Assembly (NCBI GenBank): GCA_037968835.1
Contig: JBBKWG010000128.1
Span: forward strand, 1 to 36,077
Source: JBBKWG01 sp037968835
GTDB lineage: Bacteria > Pseudomonadota > Alphaproteobacteria > Rhodobacterales > Rhodobacteraceae
Direction: 5' to 3'
Length of the DNA stretch: 36,077 nt
Shown here: positions 1 to 8,670 of the stretch, in pieces
Numbering within the stretch: position 1 is the first letter of the stretch
Layout: each line of letters begins with the position of its first letter
Position numbers and translations under genes: made by a program
Notes under the pieces: model-generated
Told to the model about the DNA's origin: nothing
The model's input: only the letters and a program-made list of their open reading frames with translations
The model's database searches: none

Positions 1-593
1 ATCGCCTCACCGGGTGTCATGATCCGTTTTTGATCGTCAGGCGCCGAGCCTTTTGGCCGAACTCCGGGCGTAACGATCAAACGACCTGCCGCCTCGGGCA
101 GCGCTCTTATAAGCCGCGCTTCGTGGGGTGACGCAACAACACCGTGCGCCCCGGCCTCGAAGGCTCGACTGGCGCGTTCGGTCACGATATCCGCGATAGA
201 ACCGCTGCGGATCTGTGCTGCGTCCAGATCGTCGCGATCAAGCGAAGTCAGCACTGTCACCGCAAGTATCTTCAAGTCGCTGCTGCTGGCACCCTCGCGT
301 GCCGCGCACACGACTTGAGGGTCGCCATGCACTGTAAGGAAGTCGATATCGAACTGCGCCAGCCCACGCACGGCTGCTTCGATCGTCGCGCCGATGTCGA
401 ACAATTTCATGTCGAGGAAAATGCGCTTGCCGTGGTCGACTTTCAGTTCATTGGCCAGCGCAAGACCACCGCCAGTCAGCATTCCCAGACCGATTTTATA
501 GAAAGACACGCTATTCCCAAGTCGGTCGGCAAGCGCGAGACCTTCGATTGCGCTCGGGACATCAAGCGCCACGATGAGACGATCATCGGCCAT
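1..593 (-). CDS. pyrF: Orotidine 5'-phosphate decarboxylase, 3' end missing
   Basis: Decarboxylates OMP to UMP, the last step of de novo pyrimidine synthesis, in the cytosol. The frame is open from the ATG at 593 to the window edge (197 codons), so the C-terminus is cut off. Visible motifs are RLIVALDVPS near the N-terminus, FYKIGLGML, the catalytic KIFLDMKLFDI-type segment (here RIFLDMKLFDIGATI), FLTVHGD, and the C-terminal VTPGVRP with DQKR. A GGAGG sits about seven bases before the ATG. A small unknown gene lies upstream on the same strand (669-962). Family identity is clear from the motif order. Confidence 0.95.
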   Translation of the reverse strand, partial: MADDRLIVALDVPSAIEGLALADRLGNSVSFYKIGLGMLTGGGLALANELKVDHGKRIFLDMKLFDIGATIEAAVRGLAQFDIDFLTVHGDPQVVCAAREGASSSDLKILAVTVLTSLDRDDLDAAQIRSGSIADIVTERASRAFEAGAHGVVASPHEARLIRALPEAAGRLIVTPGVRPKGSAPDDQKRIMTPGEA

Positions 594-668
594 AAGCACC
601 TCCGGAGTTGGCGCGTTCTGGCAGGCAGACAGGTGCGGCGCAAGTGTGAGTTGTTGCGCCGCGAAGGA

Positions 669-962
669 TCAAGCCGCGTAAGGTCTATTCCCGCGCAGCA
701 TTCCGGACGCCATTTCAGCGACTTCGCTTAAGGCGACGTTCCGCAAGCGCGACGTCAATGGCGCACGCGCCAGACGGCGTTTTTCCCTGGCCTGACGGAT
801 CAGCGCGCACATCACGACATTCGCGTCCGTGTCGAGGGGAAACCGAAGACTGCAGGGAACGCGGATGACTTCCCCAGCTTCACGGAAACTTACAAGCGCT
901 TCGAAGGTGCGATTGGCCGGATTGAAAGTCACTGGACCGATATCTGTTCCGTAAGTGCTCAT
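669..962 (-). CDS. Small conserved-looking protein of unknown function (97 aa)
   Basis: I do not recognise this family. The protein begins MSTYGTDIGPVTFNPANRTF, has no membrane segment, and ends in a basic, Arg-rich half (REKRRLARAPLTSRLRN). Start 962 is preferred because GAGG lies six bases upstream. An in-frame ATG at 989 would add nine residues and also has a GGAG upstream, so the start is not settled. It lies 75 bases upstream of pyrF on the same strand and could share a transcript with it. It is divergent from clpB. No function can be assigned from sequence. Confidence 0.6.
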   Translation of the reverse strand: MSTYGTDIGPVTFNPANRTFEALVSFREAGEVIRVPCSLRFPLDTDANVVMCALIRQAREKRRLARAPLTSRLRNVALSEVAEMASGMLRGNRPYAA

Positions 963-1024
963 CGTCGCCTCATATGGCTGCTTCTGCATGGGTAACTCCG
1001 AGCGCGACTTGCGGTTCCCTGCCT

Positions 1025-1053
1025 CTTGCAGACTGGCGGAACGGTGCCCAAAT
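1025..1053 (+). promoter_or_regulatory. Candidate heat-shock (RpoH-type) promoter of clpB
   Basis: A CTTGCA element (1025-1030) is followed after 16 bases by CCCAAAT (1047-1053). This resembles the RpoH pattern CTTG...CCCCATNT used at chaperone genes in proteobacteria. It lies about 75 bases before the clpB start. The match is partial, and assignment rests on position and on clpB being a typical RpoH target. Confidence 0.35.
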
Positions 1054-1126
1054 AACCTGCAAGGCCTTTAAAGGATGTGCCGCACGAGCGGGCATTCAAA
1101 TCGGGCGCTTATAAGAGGAGAGACCG

Positions 1127-3742
1127 ATGGACTTAGAAAAGTTCACAGAGCGGTCGCGTGGCTTTCTACAGGCTGCACAGACGATCGCGATGCGGGAAAG
1201 CCACCAGAGGCTTGTACCGGAACATTTATTGAAAGCATTGCTTGATGACGATCAGGGGCTTGCCGCCAACCTGATCAAAAGCGCCGGGGGAGCCCCCGAG
1301 CGCGTCATCGAAGCGGTTAATCTTGCATTCTCGAAGTTGCCGAAGGTTACGGGCGACGCGGGCCAGACTTACATGGACCAGCAAACCGTCAAAGTGCTGG
1401 ATGAAGCCGCCAAGCTGGCGAAGAAAGCTGGTGACAGCTTTGTGCCGGTCGAACGGATTCTGACTGCGCTCGCAATTGTGCGTTCGCAGGCGAAAGATGC
1501 CTTGGATGCGGGTGCGGTCACGGCGCAATCGCTGAATTCGGCGATCAACGACGTGCGCAAGGGTAGGACCGCAGACAGCGCTTCAGCGGAAGAGGGTTAT
1601 GACGCTCTGAAGAAATACGCGCGCGACCTGACGGAAGCGGCGCGCGACGGCAAGATCGACCCGATCATCGGGCGCGACGAGGAAATTCGGCGCGCGATGC
1701 AGGTCCTGTCACGGCGGACCAAGAACAACCCCGTGCTGATCGGTGAACCAGGGGTCGGCAAGACTGCTATCGCCGAAGGTCTGGCTATGCGGATCGTCGA
1801 CGGCGACGTGCCCGAGTCTCTTCGCAACAAGCGACTTCTCGCACTGGACATGGGATCGCTGATCGCAGGTGCGAAATATCGTGGCGAGTTCGAAGAGCGC
1901 CTGAAAGCCGTTCTCTCGGAAGTCACGGGCGCTGCGGGCGAAATCATCCTTTTCATCGACGAGATGCATACGCTTGTCGGAGCGGGCAAGGCCGATGGCG
2001 CCATGGATGCATCGAACCTGTTGAAGCCTGCGCTCGCGCGCGGCGAGCTGCACTGTGTGGGCGCGACGACGCTGGATGAATACCGCAAGCACGTCGAAAA
2101 GGATGCGGCTCTGGCACGGCGATTCCAGCCAATATTGGTTGAAGAACCGACGGTCGAGGACACGATTTCGATACTGCGCGGGATCAAGGAAAAATACGAA
2201 GTTCACCACGGCGTCGATATTTCTGATTCCGCCCTAGTTGCGGCGGCGCAGCTTTCGCATCGCTACATCACGGACCGGTTCCTGCCCGACAAGGCCATCG
2301 ACCTGATGGATGAGGCTGCGAGCCGACTTCGAATGGAGATCGATTCCAAGCCTGAAGAACTCGACGCTCTGGACCGCGAAATCCTTCAGAAACAGATCGA
2401 GCGCGAAGCACTCAAGAAAGAAGACGACAAGGCGTCCAAGGACCGACTTCAGAACCTTGAGAGGGAGCTGTCGGACCTGAAAGAGCGCGCGTCGGAAATG
2501 ACAGCCCAGTGGCAGGCGGAACGCGACAAGTTGGAATCTTCTCGCGATGTGAAAGAGCAACTCGATCGCGCCCGCATCGAACTGGAGCACGCCAAGCGCG
2601 AGGGAGATCTTCAACGCGCCGGCGAATTGTCCTACGGCATCATTCCCGAGCTTCAGAAAAAGGTCGAAGCCGCCGACGATTCCGATGCGACGCAAATGGT
2701 CGAAGAGAAGGTTCGTCCCGAACAGATTGCGGAAGTCGTCGAACGCTGGACCGGTATCCCGACGTCGCGGATGCTGGAGGGTGAACGTGAAAAGCTGTTG
2801 CGAATGGAAGAAGAACTCGGTCGTCGCGTGGTCGGGCAGAGACAGGCGGTCCAGGCAATCTCGAATGCTGTGCGCCGCGCCCGTGCCGGTTTGAATGACG
2901 AGAACCGGCCGCTTGGCTCGTTCCTGTTCTTAGGCCCGACTGGCGTCGGCAAGACCGAACTGACCAAAGCAGTTGCCGAATTCCTGTTCGACGATGAAAG
3001 CGCGATGGTTCGCATTGATATGTCCGAATTCATGGAGAAGCACGCAGTCTCTCGCCTGATCGGCGCTCCGCCGGGATATGTCGGTTATGACGAGGGCGGC
3101 GTGTTGACTGAAGCAGTGCGGCGTCGACCATATCAGGTCGTCTTGTTCGATGAAGTCGAAAAAGCGCATCCCGATGTGTTCAACGTGCTCCTTCAGGTTT
3201 TGGACGATGGTGTCCTGACCGACGGACAGGGTCGAACGGTCGATTTCAAGCAGACTTTGATTGTCCTGACGTCCAATTTGGGGTCTCAGGCGCTCAGCCA
3301 GATTCCCGAGGACGGCGATCCCGCGCAAGCGAGGCGTGACGTGATGGATGCTGTGCGTGCGCACTTCCGTCCCGAGTTTCTGAACCGTCTGGATGAAACC
3401 ATCATCTTCGACCGGCTCAGTCGGGTGGACATGGACGGCATTGTCGACATTCAGCTTGGTCGCCTGCAAAAGCGGCTGGCAAAGCGGTCGATCACTTTGA
3501 CATTGGACGATGCTGCCAAGACCTGGCTGGCCGACGAGGGTTACGATCCGGTTTTCGGCGCACGCCCATTGAAGCGGGTCATCCAGCGCGCACTTCAGGA
3601 TCAACTTGCTAACATGTTGTTGGCCGGTGACATCTCGGAAGGCGCGACTGTGCCGGTCAGTGCCGGTTCGGACGGGCTTTTGGTCGGCGACAGGGTTTCG
3701 TCGTCCAATCGCCAGCCGCCAGAGGTGGCTGTGCTTCACTGA
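1127..3742 (+). CDS. clpB: ATP-dependent disaggregase ClpB
   Basis: Hsp100 hexameric AAA+ unfoldase that rescues aggregated proteins with DnaK/DnaJ/GrpE in the cytosol. At 871 aa it is full length. Domains in order: Clp N-domain repeats (about 1-145); first AAA+ module with Walker A GEPGVGKT (206-213) and Walker B IILFIDE; the long coiled-coil M domain (about 405-530, rich in E, K, R), which separates ClpB from ClpA and ClpC; and a second AAA+ module with GPTGVGKT (603-610) and VVLFDEVEKAH. The ATG has AGAGGAGAG just upstream. It stands alone between a divergent small gene and a strong terminator, so it is probably monocistronic and heat-induced. Confidence 0.98.
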   Translation: MDLEKFTERSRGFLQAAQTIAMRESHQRLVPEHLLKALLDDDQGLAANLIKSAGGAPERVIEAVNLAFSKLPKVTGDAGQTYMDQQTVKVLDEAAKLAKKAGDSFVPVERILTALAIVRSQAKDALDAGAVTAQSLNSAINDVRKGRTADSASAEEGYDALKKYARDLTEAARDGKIDPIIGRDEEIRRAMQVLSRRTKNNPVLIGEPGVGKTAIAEGLAMRIVDGDVPESLRNKRLLALDMGSLIAGAKYRGEFEERLKAVLSEVTGAAGEIILFIDEMHTLVGAGKADGAMDASNLLKPALARGELHCVGATTLDEYRKHVEKDAALARRFQPILVEEPTVEDTISILRGIKEKYEVHHGVDISDSALVAAAQLSHRYITDRFLPDKAIDLMDEAASRLRMEIDSKPEELDALDREILQKQIEREALKKEDDKASKDRLQNLERELSDLKERASEMTAQWQAERDKLESSRDVKEQLDRARIELEHAKREGDLQRAGELSYGIIPELQKKVEAADDSDATQMVEEKVRPEQIAEVVERWTGIPTSRMLEGEREKLLRMEEELGRRVVGQRQAVQAISNAVRRARAGLNDENRPLGSFLFLGPTGVGKTELTKAVAEFLFDDESAMVRIDMSEFMEKHAVSRLIGAPPGYVGYDEGGVLTEAVRRRPYQVVLFDEVEKAHPDVFNVLLQVLDDGVLTDGQGRTVDFKQTLIVLTSNLGSQALSQIPEDGDPAQARRDVMDAVRAHFRPEFLNRLDETIIFDRLSRVDMDGIVDIQLGRLQKRLAKRSITLTLDDAAKTWLADEGYDPVFGARPLKRVIQRALQDQLANMLLAGDISEGATVPVSAGSDGLLVGDRVSSSNRQPPEVAVLH

Positions 3743-3757
3743 CCAAACAGCGACACG

Positions 3758-3788
3758 AAAAGGCCCCGATCCATTTGGGGCCTTTTTT
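3758..3788 (+). terminator. Rho-independent terminator after clpB
   Basis: A 10-bp stem AAAAGGCCCC / GGGGCCTTTT (3758-3767 and 3777-3786) with a 9-base loop ends in six T (3783-3788), 15 bases after the clpB stop. The A/T ends of the stem make it potentially bidirectional. Confidence 0.9.
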
Positions 3789-3869
3789 GTTCGGCAGATC
3801 TATAAAATGGCTGTGGCGGAAAATTGGAAACAATAGTGTCCGTTGACCCATCACCGTTTCGGAAAGTGA

Positions 3870-3891
3870 CGAATAATTGGGCGAATAATTG
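3870..3891. repeat. Tandem direct repeat CGAATAATTG
   Basis: The ten bases CGAATAATTG occur at 3870-3879 and again at 3882-3891, a 12-base period, in the AT-richer gap between clpB and the two-TM gene. It may be a protein-binding site or promoter part. No function is shown. Confidence 0.5.
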
Positions 3892-4018
3892 CCATTTGTC
3901 TCAAATCAGATGGGGCTACCACAGGAAAGTCGCAATCTTTCCACATTTCCCACACAGATCGCGACCAACGATAGGCAGCGAAATAGCGAGTGTGAAGGGG
4001 CGCGGGAGCGCGGGTGAC

Positions 4019-4456
4019 ATGAGCAAGATTCACAGGATTGCAGGTCTAAGGATTTCCCGAATTCAGCCGGTCTTGGCGGATGCTCTTGACGGCAAGGAAT
4101 TCTGGACACCACGGGAATCTCTGCCCGAACTTGAACCGGCAGAGGATCGACTGCGTCGCCTGAAGAACCATATCTTTGCGTCCGACAACATCACGCTGAC
4201 ACACAGTTCCGCGGTCGAAGATGTCTTCATTCCAAATCAACGTGAAGAGCACAACAACCTTACCGCCCGACTTACGGTCTACATCATGAACATGATTGTG
4301 ATCGTCATGGTGCTGCCGGTCGGCCTGGCGTTGCTGTTCTTCAACATCCTTGGGGGTGAGAACCTACGCACGACTGCTCATACTATCGCGCTGACCGGCA
4401 TGGGGATGGCGTTGTCATCGACCGAAAACGGCGCGCGTTTGTTGGGTTTTCTCTAG
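4019..4456 (+). CDS. Hypothetical two-TM membrane protein (145 aa)
   Basis: Not recognised. An acidic, probably cytosolic N-terminal part (residues 1-85, with DALDGKEFWTPRESLPELEP) is followed by a hydrophobic segment at about 86-111 (MNMIVIVMVLPVGLALLFFNIL) and a weaker one at about 119-136. The ATG at 4019 is chosen because the 65 codons upstream in the same frame look non-coding and lie in the AT-rich intergenic stretch. The Shine-Dalgarno match (GGGAG) is poor and distant. Its TAG stop shares the palindrome CTAG (4453-4456) with the convergent DUF3445 gene. Confidence 0.65.
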   Translation: MSKIHRIAGLRISRIQPVLADALDGKEFWTPRESLPELEPAEDRLRRLKNHIFASDNITLTHSSAVEDVFIPNQREEHNNLTARLTVYIMNMIVIVMVLPVGLALLFFNILGGENLRTTAHTIALTGMGMALSSTENGARLLGFL

Positions 4457-5256
4457 CCTTCGTCTGGCGAGTACAAACCGACGCCCCGCAAGCCAGCAAT
4501 TTGTTCATTCGTCAGCTTTGCGAGCGGAACCACGTAGGTGTGAATTGCGAAAACGACTGCCTTTGATTCTGGAAGTCGTCGCAGCGTCTGGCGTTCAGAG
4601 CGGAGGTACTTGCGCGCACCCACCTCAGATCGCGGACCATCGGCTTCGCTGCGCGGCTGATGCAGTGAAGGATCGTGATAAAGGAGCGCATTTGCCCGCC
4701 AAAGCGGACGATCCGGATGGATGGCATCAAACATCCTTTGCACCCGCTGCCCGACCGCCGTGTCGTATTGTTCGACAGGCCCGTGGATGGTCGGCAAAGA
4801 GCGCCCGATCTTCTCTGCAAGCGTCCAACTGGCGGGAAAACAAAGGATAGCGCCGGTCAGGATATGGCCATCCGGACCTTTTTGCATCAGGCAGACATCT
4901 TCCTGAATCAAACGTCCGAGCGTCAGCAACGGTGTCTGACGATCAATCAACACGTGAACTCCATCGGGACGAACCACTTCGTCACGCGCTATCTGAAACT
5001 CGTGATCCGCTTCCAAAGTCGCAAGAACCAGATCCAGACACTCGAGCGCTGGTTCCATCGCGTCCGGAAACATCGAATGCACTGCACCCCGACGCGTTTC
5101 GATCAATTGATCCCTCAGCGCCATTTGCCCGCCGTAGGCATCGTCGCGTATCAGCCAGTCCTTGGGTTCCAACGGCTGCACCCCCGGCAGACGCCACGCA
5201 GCAGGGTCCAGCCAAGGTGCCTGCGTAAGTCGGGATTGAAGCGGCGCATTGTCCAT
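4453..5256 (-). CDS. DUF3445 / haem-dependent oxidative N-demethylase-like protein
   Basis: Member of the DUF3445 family, which as I recall includes the catalytic subunit of dimethylamine monooxygenase. Family hallmarks seen are the N-terminal LPGVQPLEPKDWLIRDDAY, the central GAILCFPASWTLAEKIGRSL followed by IHGPV, and the C-terminal LRSERQTLRRLPES and VFAIHTY. Length is 267 aa from the ATG at 5256 (AAGGG upstream). Starts at 5310 and 5346 are possible but would run into the dddP promoter region. No reductase or ferredoxin partner genes are adjacent, so the substrate is open. It is divergent from dddP, which suggests, but does not show, a role in methylated osmolyte or amine breakdown. Confidence 0.8.
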   Translation of the reverse strand: MDNAPLQSRLTQAPWLDPAAWRLPGVQPLEPKDWLIRDDAYGGQMALRDQLIETRRGAVHSMFPDAMEPALECLDLVLATLEADHEFQIARDEVVRPDGVHVLIDRQTPLLTLGRLIQEDVCLMQKGPDGHILTGAILCFPASWTLAEKIGRSLPTIHGPVEQYDTAVGQRVQRMFDAIHPDRPLWRANALLYHDPSLHQPRSEADGPRSEVGARKYLRSERQTLRRLPESKAVVFAIHTYVVPLAKLTNEQIAGLRGVGLYSPDEG

Positions 5257-5281
5257 GTGGCCCTTATACGCGCCCTGAATC

Positions 5282-5295
5282 CACGAACAATCGTG
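5282..5295. promoter_or_regulatory. Inverted repeat in the DUF3445/dddP divergent region
   Basis: CACGA-ACAA-TCGTG is a perfect 5-bp inverted repeat with a 4-base spacer, 26 bases upstream of the preferred DUF3445 start and 84 bases before dddP. A dimeric regulator acting on both genes is possible. There is no regulator gene next to it. Confidence 0.4.
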
Positions 5296-5378
5296 TCGTT
5301 TCTCGAACTGCTTCATGTCGGTTTCCAGACGGAACAACGTGCGCACGCAAACGAATATGCCGTGCAGGAGGACGTCGG

Positions 5379-6722
5379 ATGAATCGCCACTTCAGTGAGA
5401 CGCGCAAGATCGATCCGTCACGTGGCGCGGTTCTTGGCGACGGGACGCCGAATGATGCCGATCGTATTGAGATCGGACCGACGCAACTGGCGTTCCGGGA
5501 ATGGGAGCAAGCGGGACTCGATCTTCCCAACCTGGCCGAAATGCGTCGCTATCGCTGGGCGCGATTGACCGAACACATCGCCAGTCGCGATTACGGAGCA
5601 TTGCTGATGTTCGACCCGTTGAACATCCGTTACGCGACGGACAGCACCAACATGCAGCTTTGGAATACGCACAATCCGTTTCGCGCGGTGCTGCTTTGTG
5701 CGGATGGCCATATGGTCATCTGGGACTACAAAAACTCGCCATTCCTGTCGTCGTTCAATCCCCTGGTTCGCGAAGTCCGCACCGGCGCGGATTTCTTTTA
5801 CTTCGACCGCGGTGACATGGCGCATGTTGCCGCCGCGAAATTCGCAAACGACATCAAAGAGATCGTTTCGGAGCACTGCGGAGACAACAAACGGCTAGCG
5901 ATCGACAAGGCCATGATGCATGCGGTGCGCGCATTGCAGTTGGTTGGCTTTGAAATCATGGAAGGCGAAGAGGTCACCGAAAAAGCCCGCGCGGTGAAAG
6001 GCCCTGACGAAATCAAGGCAATGCGTTGCGCGTCCCACGCCTGCGAAACAGCGATGGCTCGGATGGAGGATTTCGCGCGCGTCAATGTTCCTGAAGGTAC
6101 AGTCAGCGAAGACGATATCTGGGCCGTGCTCCATGCCGAGAACATCCGACGCGGAGGCGAGTGGATCGAAACGCGCTTGCTTGCGTCCGGTCCACGAACA
6201 AACCCGTGGTTTCAGGAGTGCGGCCCCCGCATCGCTCAAAACAATGAGATCCTGGCATTCGATACGGACCTCATCAGCAGTTACGGCATTTGTGTCGATA
6301 TTTCGCGCACCTGGTGGATTGGCGACAGGTCGCCGCGACCTGACATGATTGAGGCGATGCAAATTGCGCATGAGCATATCATGACGAACATGCAGATGGT
6401 GCGGCCCGGCGCGAGGATCGAAGACATGAGCCGCAATACCCATGTGTTACCTGAGAAGTTTCAGGCTCTGAAGTATGGATGCCTGATGCATGGGGTCGGG
6501 CTTTGCGATGAATGGCCCCTTGTCGCCTATCCCGACAAGATGGTGCCCGGCGCGTTCGATTATGCGCTCGAACCCGGCATGGTACTGTGCGTTGAAGCCC
6601 TGGTCGGCGAAGTCGGTGGCGATTTTTCGATCAAGCTGGAGGATCAGGTTCTGGTGACGGACGACGGGTTCGAGAACCTCACGACCTATCCATTCGATCC
6701 AGCATTGATGGGTCAGAGTTGA
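5379..6722 (+). CDS. dddP: DMSP lyase DddP (M24 metallopeptidase fold)
   Basis: Cleaves dimethylsulfoniopropionate to dimethyl sulfide and acrylate. The protein belongs to the M24 (aminopeptidase P/creatinase) fold but is a lyase, not a peptidase. All residues I recall from the crystallised Ruegeria DddP fall at the same numbers here: metal ligands D295, D297, D307, H371, E406, E421, plus Y366, W95 and the catalytic D377. Length is 447 aa, and the N-terminal RHFSETRKIDPSRG is typical. AGGAGG lies seven bases before the ATG. It appears monocistronic. The same numbering with no gaps makes DddP much more likely than a general Xaa-Pro dipeptidase. Confidence 0.95.
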   Translation: MNRHFSETRKIDPSRGAVLGDGTPNDADRIEIGPTQLAFREWEQAGLDLPNLAEMRRYRWARLTEHIASRDYGALLMFDPLNIRYATDSTNMQLWNTHNPFRAVLLCADGHMVIWDYKNSPFLSSFNPLVREVRTGADFFYFDRGDMAHVAAAKFANDIKEIVSEHCGDNKRLAIDKAMMHAVRALQLVGFEIMEGEEVTEKARAVKGPDEIKAMRCASHACETAMARMEDFARVNVPEGTVSEDDIWAVLHAENIRRGGEWIETRLLASGPRTNPWFQECGPRIAQNNEILAFDTDLISSYGICVDISRTWWIGDRSPRPDMIEAMQIAHEHIMTNMQMVRPGARIEDMSRNTHVLPEKFQALKYGCLMHGVGLCDEWPLVAYPDKMVPGAFDYALEPGMVLCVEALVGEVGGDFSIKLEDQVLVTDDGFENLTTYPFDPALMGQS

Positions 6723-6763
6723 TTTCGTTCAGTCCGTGAAGCATTCGCCTAAAGCTGGCGACT

Positions 6764-7237
6764 TCAGCCGTGCTCCTTCAGCAATCGTGCCTTCTGGCGA
6801 CTCCAGTCACGCTTTGCTTCGGTTTCACGCTTGTCCGGGGCTTTCTTGCCCTTCGCAATGCCGATCTTCACCTTCGCCTTGCCGCGATGGTTGAAGTACA
6901 TGACCAGCGGCACCAGCGTCATTCCCTTGCGCTGAGTCGCGTTCCAGAGATCGGACAACTGTTTTTTTGACACCAACAATTTGCGTCGTCGCCGGTCTTC
7001 GTGGCCGAACATCGCCTGATTGTAAGGAGCGATATAGCTGTTCACCAACCAAAGCTCGCCGCCTTCAACGGTCGCATAGCTTTCGGCAATATTGGACTGT
7101 CCGGTGCGCAGCGATTTCACCTCTGAACCCATCAGCATGATACCGCATTCGATATCTTCCTCGATGGCATAGTCGTATCTCGCGCGCCGGTTCTCGGCGA
7201 CGACTTTGTAGTTCGGGTTTTCTTTTTCCTTGGCCAT
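6764..7237 (-). CDS. smpB: SsrA-binding protein SmpB
   Basis: Binds tmRNA and delivers it to stalled ribosomes for trans-translation. At 157 aa it is of usual length. Visible family motifs are VVAENRRARYDYAIEEDIECGI, GSEVKSLRTGQSNIAESYA, NSYIAPYNQA, and the basic C-terminal tail with RDWSRQKARLLKEHG, which enters the mRNA channel. The ATG at 7237 (MAKEKENPNYK) is chosen. Forty upstream codons stay open but overlap the divergent channel gene and show no family similarity. dapA and slt lie nearby. Confidence 0.95.
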   Translation of the reverse strand: MAKEKENPNYKVVAENRRARYDYAIEEDIECGIMLMGSEVKSLRTGQSNIAESYATVEGGELWLVNSYIAPYNQAMFGHEDRRRRKLLVSKKQLSDLWNATQRKGMTLVPLVMYFNHRGKAKVKIGIAKGKKAPDKRETEAKRDWSRQKARLLKEHG

Positions 7238-7355
7238 GGTCGGACCGAAATATGCTTTGACTGCCAGCAAGTCCAGAGTTGCGCTTTTGATGACCGGTTT
7301 GAGATTGGTCGGTGCGGCAGCTTGACGGTCCCGTGCGGTTGCTGAAGATCGTCGC

Positions 7356-7787
7356 ATGCTTGTTCAACTCGTAATAGGAAGCGCCCTGACACTTTCGACG
7401 ATCGTGATCGCCACGCTTTCGTGGTGGGCTCTTGAAAGCACGTTGATCCGTTTGCATCCGTGGTCGTTGCGGCCACCACATGGACCGAAACTGATGATTG
7501 TCCTGTCACTTTCGCTGATCTGGACGCTGATCATGATGACGATTGCAGTCTGGGTCTGGGCAATCGCATTGCGAGTTCTGGAGATATTCGCGACCTTCGA
7601 GGCATCGGTCTATTTCTCGCTTGTCGCGTTCACCACGTTGGGGTTCGGGGATATACTGCTGCCGCAGGAATGGCGGCTTCTCGGCGGAATGGCGGCAGCG
7701 AATGGACTTCTGATGTTCGGGCTTCTGACGGCGATACTTGTCGAAATTCTTCGCGACACGCGTGCGCGTCAGCGTGAGCATCGTTAG
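7356..7787 (+). CDS. Small potassium-channel-like membrane protein
   Basis: A 143-aa protein with hydrophobic helices at about 3-27, 48-72 and 108-130. Between the last two is a pore-loop segment SLVAFTTLGFGDILLP, whose TLGFGD matches the K+ channel selectivity filter TxGYGD with F for Y. This fits the Ion_trans_2 family of minimal channels without a regulatory domain. The start ATG at 7356 has only a weak ribosome-binding site. Its stop codon overlaps that of the convergent EamA gene in TTAG (7784-7787). Ion selectivity cannot be told from sequence alone. Confidence 0.8.
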   Translation: MLVQLVIGSALTLSTIVIATLSWWALESTLIRLHPWSLRPPHGPKLMIVLSLSLIWTLIMMTIAVWVWAIALRVLEIFATFEASVYFSLVAFTTLGFGDILLPQEWRLLGGMAAANGLLMFGLLTAILVEILRDTRARQREHR

Positions 7788-8626
7788 CTTGTGGTGCGCT
7801 GGCTCCGCAGCATGATGAACAATCCCGATGCGACCACTATCACGCTCCCGATCATCATTGCGCTATCCGGACGCTCACCGAAGATAAGTACGCCAAATCC
7901 AATTCCAAACAGAAGTCTCGAATAGCGGAATGGTGTTACCGCGGATACTTCGCCGGTGCGCATGGCCAGAGTGAGGCACGAATAGGCGGCAACGCCGATG
8001 AAAATAGCGCCGAACAACGCGAAGATCTGCTGTGAAGCGGGCCACACCGGAGCCTCTTGCATCAATACGGCGTAGCCGGAACCTGCGACAACGATGGCGG
8101 CAAACCCGTAAACGCCCAGAACAAAAGTTCCCAAACCGCGCGGGGCAGCGCGGGTCGCAAGGTCTCGACCAGCAAAACCCAGCATCCCGAGAACGGCGAG
8201 TATCGAAAGTGGTGCAAAGCTGTCGGTGCCCGGTCCGATGATTATCAGGACGCCAACAACTCCGACCAAAATTGCACTCCACCGTCGCCACCCGACTTTT
8301 TCTCCGAAGAAAAGCGCGGCCCCCGCGACAACAATAATGGGCGTCGCCTGAAGGATCGCCGTGGCCGACGAAAGGGCGGTTAACGCGATTGCCAGCGTAT
8401 AGAAAAGCCGTCCCGTTACTTCAAATGCTGCCCGCACAAGCATGGTCCGCTGTCGAATCGCGCGCGGGAAAAGCGGCTCTCCGACAGCGCGTGCGAGCAA
8501 CGCAAAGACGATCATCCCGCCGCTCCCGAAGATAATCATAACCTGTCCGACAGGCACGACTTCGGCTGCGGACTTCAGAAACATATCTTCGATAGCGAAC
8601 CCGCCCATGGCGGCCACCATCCACAA
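7784..8626 (-). CDS. EamA/DMT-family transporter
   Basis: Inner-membrane protein with about ten hydrophobic segments in two halves, typical of drug/metabolite (EamA) exporters. Motifs include ALTALSSATAILQATPI in the first half and GEVSAVTPFRYSRLLFGIGFG in the second. The start is uncertain: the frame is open back to CTG at 8674, overlapping the dapA stop, and the reading SPAEILNRDNIVGSLWMVAAM looks like genuine protein, yet the only usual starts are TTG at 8626 and ATG at 8620, both without a Shine-Dalgarno. It is probably co-transcribed with dapA upstream. Substrate unknown. Confidence 0.85.
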   Translation of the reverse strand: MWMVAAMGGFAIEDMFLKSAAEVVPVGQVMIIFGSGGMIVFALLARAVGEPLFPRAIRQRTMLVRAAFEVTGRLFYTLAIALTALSSATAILQATPIIVVAGAALFFGEKVGWRRWSAILVGVVGVLIIIGPGTDSFAPLSILAVLGMLGFAGRDLATRAAPRGLGTFVLGVYGFAAIVVAGSGYAVLMQEAPVWPASQQIFALFGAIFIGVAAYSCLTLAMRTGEVSAVTPFRYSRLLFGIGFGVLIFGERPDSAMMIGSVIVVASGLFIMLRSQRTTS

Positions 8627-8670
8627 ACTGCCAACAATGTTGTCGCGGTTTAATATCTCCGCAGGGCTTG

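Noticed and set aside
2930..3739. 269-codon open frame antisense to clpB
   Set aside because: A GC-rich shadow frame; clpB motifs are continuous on the plus strand.
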